A stretch of DNA of 64,000 bases from an uncultured Chryseobacterium sp. (GTDB lineage Bacteria > Bacteroidota > Bacteroidia > Flavobacteriales > Weeksellaceae): the NCBI GenBank assembly GCA_913777465.1, contig CAJYRQ010000095.1, positions 1-64,000 of the forward strand. The letters are read 5' to 3'. How positions within the stretch are numbered: position 1 is the stretch's first letter; the number at the start of each line of letters is the position of its first letter. Under the pieces are notes generated by a model. The model had not been told where the DNA came from. It searched no databases and was given only the letters and a program-made list of their open reading frames with translations. Shown here in pieces: positions 57,037 through 64,000 of the stretch. A program made the position numbers and the translations under genes.

Positions 57037-59520
57037 ATGAACAAAATTTTACTTTTTTCCTTTCTCTTCATTCAGCTTCTGGTCTATAGCCAGACTTCAG
57101 AGCGTTCTTTGTCTTCTGATAGATGGCAGTTTAAAAACGCAAAAGACAGCAAATGGCTGCCGGCTAAAGTTCCGGGGACCGTGCATCTGGATCTGATGAG
57201 CAACAGCATCATTCCCGATCCTTTTAAAGACGAAAATGAAAAAAAAGTGCAATGGGTGGAAAATGAAGACTGGGAATATCAGACCGTATTCAATCTCTCT
57301 CCACAGGAAATGCAGCACCAAAATATCGATCTGGTTTTCTCCGGACTGGATACTTTTTCTGAAGTATATCTGAATGGGAAACTGGTAAAAAATACCGACA
57401 ATATGTTCAGGACATGGACTGTTCCGGTTAAATCTTATATAAAACAGGGAGAAAACAGGCTTCAGGTGAAATTCAGATCTGCCGTCACTGTCGGAAAAGA
57501 ATTAGCCGAAAAAATTCCTTTTACCCTGCCGGAATCGCCGAGAAGTTTGGTACGAAAGGCACAGTACCAGTTCGGGTGGGACTGGGGACCAAGGCTGGTA
57601 ACGACAGGAATCTGGAAAGACGTGAAACTTAACTTCTGGGACCAGGCAAAAGTTGAAAATATAAAAATAGAACAGAAAAACATTACAGGAAAACAAGCAG
57701 ATCTGACTGTCCACGCAGAAATCTTTGCACAGGAAGCCGGAAAATATACACTTTCCGTCAATAATAAAATTCAGGATACTGCTTTACAATCAGGGATCAA
57801 CACCATTTCAGTGCCCTATCAGATCCTAAACCCGAAGCTCTGGCAGCCGAATGGCTGGGGAAAACCGGCACTGTATGACATTAAAATTATCTTACGGAAG
57901 GCGTCAAAAATCATCACTGAAAAAACGGAGCGGATCGGATTGAGAACAGTGGAATTAATTCAGGACAAAGATGGAAGGGGGAAATCGTTTTATTTTAAAG
58001 TCAACGGTCAGCCGATGTACGCCAAAGGAACCAACTGGATTCCCGGGGACAGTTTTTCGCCACGAATGACCAAAGAAAGATACAGGAAACTGATCAGGGA
58101 CTGTAAAGAGGCCAACATGAACATGATCCGTGTCTGGGGCGGCGGGATTTACGAAGACGATGAATTCTACAAAGCCTGCGATGAAAACGGGATTCTGATA
58201 TGGCAGGATTTCATGTTTGCAGGAAGCTTCTATCCAGCGGATGATGCATTTCAGAAAAATGTAGAATTGGAAGTTAAGGATCAGATTGCAAGATTGCAGA
58301 ACCATGCATCCCTCGCTTTATGGTGCGGAAACAACGAAATCGATGAAGCCATTGTCAACTGGGGCTATCAGAAACAGTTCAAGTATTCTAAAGACGATTC
58401 GCTGCAGGTCTGGAAAGATTACAAAACTATTTTTCATGAAGTTATCCCGGAGGCGATCAAAAAATATGCAACCTCTGATAAGCAGATTTACTGGCCGAGT
58501 TCCCCGTCCATCGGTTGGGGGCACAAAGAAAGCCTGACGGAAGGCGATTCCCACTATTGGGGGGTCTGGTGGGGTGAGCAGCCGTTTGAAATCTTTAACG
58601 AAAAAGTACCGCGCTTTGCTTCGGAATACGGCTTCCAGGGAATGCCGACGCTGGAAACGACAAAATCGATGTTCTCGGAAAAACCGGATTTAAGTTTACA
58701 AAATCCTGTGATCAAAGCGCACGAAAAACATTCGAGAGGTTGGGAGATTATTGAGAATTATATGAAACGGGACTATATCATTCCAAAAGATTTTGTGAAA
58801 TACAATTACGTGTCCCAGCTGCTTCAGGCACGCGGCATGCAGATCGCTATTGAAGCCCACCGCCGTGCCAAACCGTACAATATGGGAACGTTATACTGGC
58901 AGCTCAACGATTGCTGGCCGGTCGTTTCATGGTCGTCCGTCGATTATCTGGGCAATTGGAAAGCCCTGCATTACCAGGTGAAAAGGAGTTTTGAAAACCG
59001 CGTGGTTTTAACGGAAGAAAAAGACGGGCTGCTGAATTTTTACGGAATCAATGACGGATTGGATAAAGGAGAAAAGGTAAGTTTAGAGCTTGAAGTCAAT
59101 AATTTTAAAGGTGAAAATATTCTTACGTCAGTTTCAAATCAAAAACAAAATTTAGAAGGAATTGTGAAGTTCGAACCCTCATCTATCACAAAACTGGTTG
59201 GCGATGCTGATAAAAATGAATTGTTTTTAAATATAATTTTAAGAGGCAGAGATGAAAAAGTAATTGCCGAAACCAACTACTTCTTCGCAAAACCAAAAGA
59301 TTTGAAATTAACAAAACCCAGGATCAGGATCAAAAAAATCTCCGCCACCGAAATCGAAATCTCCACCGATGTCCTGGCAAAAGAGGTGTATCTCCTGGGA
59401 GACACCCATTTCAGCGATAACTTCTTCGACCTTTTGCCTAATACAAACAGAAGAATTACCCTTACAAAACCTCTTGAAAAAATTGAGGTGATGAGCCTTT
59501 GGGATACGATGCATGAATAA
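57037..59520 (+). CDS. GH2 beta-mannosidase
   Basis: The 827-residue secreted enzyme (ATG 57037, signal peptide cut near VYSQ) has the GH2 sugar-binding domain (about 25-180: WQFKNAKDSKWLPAKVPGTVHLDL, YQFGWDWGPRLVTTGIWKDV), an Ig-like domain and the catalytic barrel with RVWGGGIYEDDEFYKACDENGILIWQDFMFA, acid/base GNNEIDEA (Glu434) and nucleophile FASEYGFQGMP (Glu530). The WDWGPRL and PYNMGTLYWQLNDCWPVVSWSSVDY segments are typical of GH2 mannosidases. It would remove the core Man-beta-1,4-GlcNAc of N-glycans. Its last 24 codons are echoed downstream. Confidence 0.93.
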   Translation: MNKILLFSFLFIQLLVYSQTSERSLSSDRWQFKNAKDSKWLPAKVPGTVHLDLMSNSIIPDPFKDENEKKVQWVENEDWEYQTVFNLSPQEMQHQNIDLVFSGLDTFSEVYLNGKLVKNTDNMFRTWTVPVKSYIKQGENRLQVKFRSAVTVGKELAEKIPFTLPESPRSLVRKAQYQFGWDWGPRLVTTGIWKDVKLNFWDQAKVENIKIEQKNITGKQADLTVHAEIFAQEAGKYTLSVNNKIQDTALQSGINTISVPYQILNPKLWQPNGWGKPALYDIKIILRKASKIITEKTERIGLRTVELIQDKDGRGKSFYFKVNGQPMYAKGTNWIPGDSFSPRMTKERYRKLIRDCKEANMNMIRVWGGGIYEDDEFYKACDENGILIWQDFMFAGSFYPADDAFQKNVELEVKDQIARLQNHASLALWCGNNEIDEAIVNWGYQKQFKYSKDDSLQVWKDYKTIFHEVIPEAIKKYATSDKQIYWPSSPSIGWGHKESLTEGDSHYWGVWWGEQPFEIFNEKVPRFASEYGFQGMPTLETTKSMFSEKPDLSLQNPVIKAHEKHSRGWEIIENYMKRDYIIPKDFVKYNYVSQLLQARGMQIAIEAHRRAKPYNMGTLYWQLNDCWPVVSWSSVDYLGNWKALHYQVKRSFENRVVLTEEKDGLLNFYGINDGLDKGEKVSLELEVNNFKGENILTSVSNQKQNLEGIVKFEPSSITKLVGDADKNELFLNIILRGRDEKVIAETNYFFAKPKDLKLTKPRIRIKKISATEIEISTDVLAKEVYLLGDTHFSDNFFDLLPNTNRRITLTKPLEKIEVMSLWDTMHE

Positions 59521-59535
59521 GACCCCGGCCAATTC

Positions 59536-59568
59536 AAACCTCATAGGTTTTGGAAACCTATGAGGTTT
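59536..59568. repeat. 15-bp perfect palindrome AAACCTCATAGGTTT-TGG-AAACCTATGAGGTTT
   Basis: Perfect 15-bp arms at 59536-59550 and 59554-59568 with a TGG loop, directly between the beta-mannosidase stop and the decayed C-terminal echo. No T tract follows, so it looks more like a REP-type palindrome than a plain terminator. Confidence 0.8.
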
Positions 59569-59640
59569 ATAAAAAAGATCATCTTATCAAAGTCCTTGGA
59601 AACAATCGACGTAATGAAGCCTTGGAATACGATGAATTAA
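59569..59640 (+). pseudogene. Decayed echo of the beta-mannosidase C-terminus
   Basis: In frame from 59569 the translation is IKKIILSKSLETIDVMKPWN then TMN-stop, against NRRITLTKPLEKIEVMSLWD then TMHE-stop of the intact gene: 11 of 23 positions are identical and the rest mostly similar, both ending in a stop codon. It is a remnant of a second mannosidase end. Confidence 0.78.
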
Positions 59641-59655
59641 TAATGCAGGCTGTTT

Positions 59656-60270
59656 ATGAAAATAATAAAAAAGATTTCCGATTTCCTGTTTATCACATTT
59701 TTCCTGGTATTCATACCGGGAATGGGAATAGCATGGGCCGATTTTAAAATAAAAACCGAAATGCCCATTAACGGTTTTGCCGGATTTGTTGTTGATAGTC
59801 ATCAGAATATCTATATCGTCGACAGTTTCTACGCAATCATCCAGAAATATGATAGAACAGGAAACTTTATTAAGTCTTTCAGGGTAAAAGATACATCGGG
59901 AAAACCTTTTCACCTGGGCATCGATACCCGCGATAACATCATCGTAACCAGGCAGACGGATAGGAAAGTCACGGTATATCCTTCTTCCGATCGGGAGAAA
60001 AGCTATAGTTTTTATGCTGATGGAACAATACAAATGAAGCAGGCCAATACATTTTTTTATACCCGCAACCACGAAAAATATGCAAATCTGGGAGGCCGTT
60101 TTCCGGCAATCTGGAAATTATCAGGTACCAAAGAAAAAATTGTAGAGCAAAGCTTTTTCCTCAGGTTGCTGAGTTTTCCGTTGATGATCGTGGTTATTCT
60201 AACGGCGGTCATTCTGAAGCTCATGGTATTCATCGTCGAAAGATGGAAGAAACTTCAGTCCGGAACGTAA
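59656..60270 (+). CDS. NHL-like membrane protein, unknown function
   Basis: The 204-residue protein has an N-terminal membrane helix or signal (MKIIKKISDFLFITFFLVFIPGMGIAWA), an NHL/propeller-like stretch with two recognisable blades (INGFAGFVVDSHQNIYIVDSFYAIIQKYDRTGNFIKSF and HLGIDTRDNIIVTRQTDRKVTVYPSS), and a C-terminal helix (SFPLMIVVILTAVILKLMVFIV) with a basic tail. Two to three blades are too few for a full propeller, so it may be truncated or oligomeric. I do not recognise a function. Confidence 0.6.
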   Translation: MKIIKKISDFLFITFFLVFIPGMGIAWADFKIKTEMPINGFAGFVVDSHQNIYIVDSFYAIIQKYDRTGNFIKSFRVKDTSGKPFHLGIDTRDNIIVTRQTDRKVTVYPSSDREKSYSFYADGTIQMKQANTFFYTRNHEKYANLGGRFPAIWKLSGTKEKIVEQSFFLRLLSFPLMIVVILTAVILKLMVFIVERWKKLQSGT

Positions 60271-60289
60271 GGAAGTAAAATTTCAGCCG

Positions 60290-60297
60290 TACCTTTG
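60290..60297 (+). promoter_or_regulatory. -7 box for the AEC carrier gene
   Basis: TACCTTTG matches TAnnTTTG, 17 nt before the ATG at 60315. Confidence 0.5.
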
Positions 60298-60314
60298 CCG
60301 CAGATTTCTGAAGT

Positions 60315-61223
60315 ATGTTCAATTTTGTTCTGATTGCAGTATGCATCATCGCGGGAATGGTGTTCAAGGCAACAAAATCCATCCACCCCGATGCACACAA
60401 AGGCATCAATACCTGGATCCTGTATCTGGCACTTCCTGCCGTTTCCTTTAAGTATCTTCCGAAAATACAATGGACGGTTGAAATGCTTTTTCCTATCGTT
60501 GCCACTTTCCTGATTTCGGTGGTCTGCTTCTTCTTCATGAAATTATACAGCCGGTACAAAGGCTATTCCGGGCGTTCGCAGGGTACGCTGGAACTAATCA
60601 GCGGGTACAGCAACACTTCGTTTATCGGTTTTCCGCTGGTAGCCGCATTTTACGGGGAAAACCTTTTGAGCATTGCTGTTATTTGCGACCAGACTATGTT
60701 TTTAGCCCTTTCAACATTGGGCATCATTGCCGCCGTAAAAGGAGGCAGCCGCTCCGGGAAAGTAAGTGCAACGTTTATCCTGAAAAGGCTCGTTACTTTT
60801 CCTCCGCTCATCGGATGTATTGCCGCACTGGTGCTTTCGCGGTTTATCGATTTTTCAACGGCGGAGCCTTTCTTCGACAAGCTGGCCGCTACGGTCAGTC
60901 CGCTTGCTCTTTTTTCAGTCGGGCTTCAGCTCAAATTCAACGGCTGGAAAAAACTCGTTCCCCAAATGTCCGTTTCCATGCTTTACAAGCTGATTTTGGC
61001 GCCGGCGCTGGTCTTAGGCCTCGCCTTGCTGGCCGGTATCAAAGGCGATATCGCAAAAATTACTGTTTTTGAAGCGGCCATGCCTACCGTCGTCACTTCC
61101 AGCATCATCGCCGAACAGTTCCGGCTCAACACCAAACTCACCAATTTAACGATTGGCTTTAGCATCATCGTCGGACTATTTACCTCGGCGATCTGGTATC
61201 AATTAACGGAATTCTTCTTTTAA
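60315..61223 (+). CDS. AEC (auxin efflux carrier) family transporter
   Basis: The 302-residue protein has ten hydrophobic helices in two halves and AEC features: FKATKSIHPDAHKGINTWILYLALPAVSFKYL, GYSNTSFIGFPLVAAFYGEN with the helix break, and the matching second-half PTVVTSSIIAEQFRLNTKLTNLTIGFSIIVGLFT. Family members carry malonate, malate or other carboxylates; the substrate here is unknown. It is transcribed alone. Confidence 0.88.
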   Translation: MFNFVLIAVCIIAGMVFKATKSIHPDAHKGINTWILYLALPAVSFKYLPKIQWTVEMLFPIVATFLISVVCFFFMKLYSRYKGYSGRSQGTLELISGYSNTSFIGFPLVAAFYGENLLSIAVICDQTMFLALSTLGIIAAVKGGSRSGKVSATFILKRLVTFPPLIGCIAALVLSRFIDFSTAEPFFDKLAATVSPLALFSVGLQLKFNGWKKLVPQMSVSMLYKLILAPALVLGLALLAGIKGDIAKITVFEAAMPTVVTSSIIAEQFRLNTKLTNLTIGFSIIVGLFTSAIWYQLTEFFF

Positions 61224-61343
61224 CCCAAATATAGCCCATAGTATCCGGAATAAAAGTAATCAGGATCCGGCAATTCAAAACCATCCACAAAAACTCGTTC
61301 TCAAATCCTTTTACTCTCCAACTCTAAAATCTTCTAACTTCCA

Positions 61344-61437
61344 AGGAGCTTAATCCGGCTATCCACTCATACTCCTCGCGCGGCCGCCAATGCCTCCGCC
61401 TGCTGTGGGGCAACCGTTCCTATCCGGGCTAGGGCAA
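61344..61437. repeat. Dispersed repeat, copy B
   Basis: Matches 39913-40044: AAGGAGCT then TCCGGCT, CTCATACTCCTCGCGC, GCTGTGGGGCAACCG and TATCCGGGCTAGGGCA. It lacks about 50 nt present in copy A. Confidence 0.75.
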
Positions 61438-61607
61438 TAGGCTTTCAATTTTGCATTTCGCGTTAACATTAACGTGAAGCCGAGCGACAAACCGTACGTA
61501 AAAGGCTGGAAGCACTGTCGTTTAAGGATATTGCCCGTAATTTTGAATATCAACTGATTTCTTGTAACAAAGATCTTAACGGGATGTATAATTCATTAAA
61601 AATCAAA

Positions 61608-62130
61608 TCCCTGCTCATTTGCTGAGTGAAACGCCCTTGCGACCGAAAAATAGGCTTATAATTATTAAATAAATTCCTTGCGAACACCACGTTATAAATT
61701 TTCAGCCGCTTGTAATAAACAAAAGAATGCCTTTCCTAACTTTAACTATGATAATCTGCCTTGCCCATATTTACGGTACATCATTTAACATGATCAAACT
61801 AACCATTCCTGCTCACTTGCTGGGTGAAACGCCTTTGCGGCCGAAAATACGCGTTGTCATTTAAAAAATTCTTCGCGAACTCCGCGTTAAAAATCTTCCC
61901 ATTGTCCGCAAATCTCTGAGTGCTTCTATAAATGAAATGGCTTGGTGAAACTGATACGCATCCTGCTGAAAAGAATCTTTCTGTACTTAGTGTTCACCGA
62001 AAGGTAGGCATTACTTTAACATCGCTATCATTTGGCGAGTTAAACATATCATGCTGAGCTTGTCGAAGTAACTTTGCGACCGACAGTATGCATTATCTTT
62101 AAAAATCCTTTGCGATCATAAATCACGTCT
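61608..62130. repeat. Three decayed copies of a TTGCGACCGAAA-containing repeat
   Basis: Copies at about 61608-61710, 61805-61910 and 62028-62130 share TCATTTGCTGAGTGAAAC-like, TTGCGACCGAAAATA-like and CTTTGCGAACnCCnCGTTA-like blocks in the same order. The third is the most decayed and has a nested insertion of about 24 bp. Confidence 0.7.
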
Positions 62131-62212
62131 GTTTCAAAAATATCCCATTTACCGTCCTTAAAAATTGCACTTCTCTCCGGAAAATTTTAATTTTACACTT
62201 TAAATATTTCCT

Positions 62213-64000
62213 TTGAATTACGCCCAGATTATTTTACCGTTGAACCTGAAAGGATCTTTCACCTATAAAGTTCCTGAAGAATTAATAGCCGGAATCCGGA
62301 TCGGAATGCGGGTTTTGGTTCCTTTCGGCGGAAAGAAAATTTATACGGGAATTGTATTTGAGCTTCATGACAACGCGCCGGAAACGTTTATTGTGAAAGA
62401 AGTCATCAGTCTGCTGGATGACCAGCCGATTGTTCCCGAAGCGCAGATCCGGTTCTGGAACTGGCTGTCCGATTATTACCTGTGCGGACTGGGGGAGATC
62501 TATCGTTTTGCATTCCCTTCTTCCATGAAGCTGGAAAGCGAAACCTACCTGAAGCTGAAACCGAACGTCACCGTTGATTTCGAGAACCTGGATGTTAACG
62601 AAATGTATCTGATCCAGGCTTTGGAAGTCCGCCAGCTCATCAATCTGACCGATATTGAAGCGTTTATTCCGAAAAAGGATATTATTAAAACCGTCAATTC
62701 GTTAATCGACCTTCAGTATATCGAAATCGATGAAAAAATTGCGGAAAAATACAAAGCGAAAGAGGTCGCCTACGTGAAGATCAAAGATGAGGTTATAAAC
62801 AATCAGAATCTGACAGAGGTTCTCTTAAGATTAAACAAAGCCAAAAAGCAGAAAGACCTTTTTCTGCATATCCTTGAAAAGCAGACCGAAAATCCGGATC
62901 ATCACCTCAAAAAAGCAGACCTTTTTGAAGACGGATATTTCGGAAGCTCGCATTTTAAAGCACTGGCCGATAAAAATCTGGTCGAGGAATATTATATGCA
63001 GAAAGACCGGCTGGAAAGCTACGAAGGCGAAATCGAGGAGCTTGAGGAACTTTCCGAAGCCCAGAAATCGGCAAGAGCGGAAATTGACGAAGCCTTTGAA
63101 GAAGGAAAGAATGTTCTGCTTCATGGCGTGACATCTTCGGGGAAAACCCATTTGTATTTAGAGAAAATAGAAGAATGCATTAACGAAGGGAAAAATGTCC
63201 TGTTCCTGCTCCCTGAAATATCCCTGACCAAGCAGATTACCCGGCGGCTGGAAAAGAAATACGGCCGGCAGCTTGGCTTCTACCACCAGAAGCTTACCGA
63301 TTTCGAAAGGGTAGAAGTGTGGCGCCGGATCCGGCAGAACGACATCAAGATCCTCATCGGAACGCGGAATGCCCTGTTTCTGCCGTTTAAGAATTTAGGC
63401 CTCATTGTTGTGGATGAAGAACATGATTCCGCTTACCGGCCGAGGGAAGTTTCGCCCTATTTCAATGCGAAAGATGCGGCTCTGGTACTCGGGAATTTTT
63501 ATGATGCCCGGGTGATTTTAGGCTCGGCGACACCTTCGGTCGAAAGCTATTATAATGCGCGTAAGAACAAAATGAAATATGTTTTCCTGGAAGAGCGCTT
63601 CGGAAACGTGAGCCTTCCGGAATACGAAATCATCAACTTCAAGGAAGCCCAGGATTCAAAAAAAGTATCCGGGAATTTTTCACTGCACCTGATTGATGAA
63701 ATAAAAAAAGTACTGGAAGACCAAAACCAGGCCATCGTCCTGCACAACCGCCGCGGCTATGCCAATGTGGTGGAATGCGAAACCTGCGGCTATGTGAATT
63801 ATTGCTCCAACTGCGATGTGGTGATGACCTACCATAAGGCTGCCAATGAAATGAAGTGCCACTACTGCGGCCAGCGCGCTTCCAAACCGAAGACCTGCCC
63901 GAAATGCCATTCCGAAAACCTCAATGAAAGGGGAGTAGGCGTAGAACAGATCCATGAAGAAGTTTCCAAGCTGTTTCCGGATAATGAAGTGGACCGGATG
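62213..64000 (+). CDS. priA: Primosomal protein N' (PriA), incomplete at the window end
   Basis: The frame starts at TTG 62213 (MNYAQIILPLNLKGSFTYKV) and is open to the last base, giving 596 residues of a protein usually about 815 long. It shows the PriA N-terminal DNA-binding domain, Walker A HGVTSSGKTHLYLE (about 303-316), DEEH at VVDEEHDSAYRP, SATPSVESYY and zinc cysteines CETCGYVNYCSNCDVVMTYHK and CHYCGQRASKPKTCPKCHSENL. PriA is the 3'-to-5' helicase that reloads the replisome at stalled forks. An in-frame stop lies 12 nt upstream, and the next ATG falls inside the conserved domain, so TTG is preferred. Confidence 0.94.
   Translation, partial: MNYAQIILPLNLKGSFTYKVPEELIAGIRIGMRVLVPFGGKKIYTGIVFELHDNAPETFIVKEVISLLDDQPIVPEAQIRFWNWLSDYYLCGLGEIYRFAFPSSMKLESETYLKLKPNVTVDFENLDVNEMYLIQALEVRQLINLTDIEAFIPKKDIIKTVNSLIDLQYIEIDEKIAEKYKAKEVAYVKIKDEVINNQNLTEVLLRLNKAKKQKDLFLHILEKQTENPDHHLKKADLFEDGYFGSSHFKALADKNLVEEYYMQKDRLESYEGEIEELEELSEAQKSARAEIDEAFEEGKNVLLHGVTSSGKTHLYLEKIEECINEGKNVLFLLPEISLTKQITRRLEKKYGRQLGFYHQKLTDFERVEVWRRIRQNDIKILIGTRNALFLPFKNLGLIVVDEEHDSAYRPREVSPYFNAKDAALVLGNFYDARVILGSATPSVESYYNARKNKMKYVFLEERFGNVSLPEYEIINFKEAQDSKKVSGNFSLHLIDEIKKVLEDQNQAIVLHNRRGYANVVECETCGYVNYCSNCDVVMTYHKAANEMKCHYCGQRASKPKTCPKCHSENLNERGVGVEQIHEEVSKLFPDNEVDRM

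Larger units (their letters stand above)
61224..62212. other. Gap of about 1 kb filled by decayed repeats
   Basis: It contains dispersed repeat copy B (61344-61437) and three decayed copies of a TTTGCTGAGTGAAAC ... TTGCGACCGAAA ... TTGCGAACnCCnCGTTA unit. A CATGCTGAGCTTGTCGAAG fragment (62050-62068) is nested in the third. No coding region or RNA gene is apparent before priA. Confidence 0.7.

Overview
The window looks like chromosomal DNA of a Flavobacteriia/Weeksellaceae bacterium close to Chryseobacterium or Elizabethkingia. Supporting signs are type IX secretion (T9SS) C-terminal signals of both the gliding-associated type B and the Por-type A kind, a GLPGLI-family protein, a TIGR02757 protein, DUF3098 next to ftsX, Bacteroidota -33/-7 promoters (TTG ... 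TAnnTTTG) instead of sigma70 boxes, some TTG starts, and families of degenerate intergenic repeats of the type common in Chryseobacterium. I saw no tRNA, rRNA, CRISPR array, prophage or insertion sequence with a transposase.

Layout. 0.3-3 kb: a DUF4349 lipoprotein, then an AT-rich islet with an XRE regulator divergent from a small secreted four-cysteine protein and a GLPGLI protein. 3-10.4 kb: housekeeping genes (prfC, an MFS transporter, a CPBP protease, rdgB, rnz, a TIGR02757 protein) and a membrane protein with a run of acidic heptads. 10.5-19.2 kb: three tandem paralogous choice-of-anchor L surface proteins exported by T9SS; the middle one carries an internal duplication of about 750 bp. 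19.3-24.4 kb: ksgA, then ftsX, DUF3098, uppP, truB, an outer-membrane barrel and rluF. 24.4-31.2 kb: a four-module helix-hairpin-helix protein, MerR and AraC regulators, an orphan ccoG, an SMP-30-like lipoprotein and a DEAD-box helicase. 31.4-38.8 kb: rpsA, an M36 metalloprotease secreted by T9SS, an EamA transporter, an alpha/beta hydrolase and rplS. 39.4-46.2 kb: a DoxX-like protein, two CoA-transferase subunits split by an oppositely oriented ABC exporter, a zinc alcohol dehydrogenase, an NTF2-like protein and an HxlR regulator. 46.3-48.1 kb: a 345-bp tandem repeat array abutting a DUF4197 gene. 48.2-60 kb: glycoprotein-degradation enzymes (GH20 hexosaminidase, glycosylasparaginase, GH2 beta-mannosidase, with cutC between the last two) and, inserted among them, a sulfur/persulfide module (Crp/Fnr regulator, TauE/SafE exporter, metallo-beta-lactamase/rhodanese fusion, two YeeE/YedE transporter halves). 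60-64 kb: an AEC carrier, about 1 kb of decayed repeats, and the start of priA, which runs off the window.

The most interesting observations are as follows. (1) A 20-nt sequence occurs identically in front of tauE/safE and of the persulfide-dioxygenase-like operon, each time exactly 44 nt from the end of a weak -7 box. This is where a class II Crp/Fnr activator site would lie, and a Crp/Fnr gene sits next door. (2) The 3' ends of two unrelated genes (DUF4197 and beta-mannosidase) are echoed as short, decayed, in-register pseudo-copies beside palindromic noncoding DNA. (3) Several families of degenerate intergenic repeats occur in more than one place. (4) cutC sits between glycan-degradation genes.
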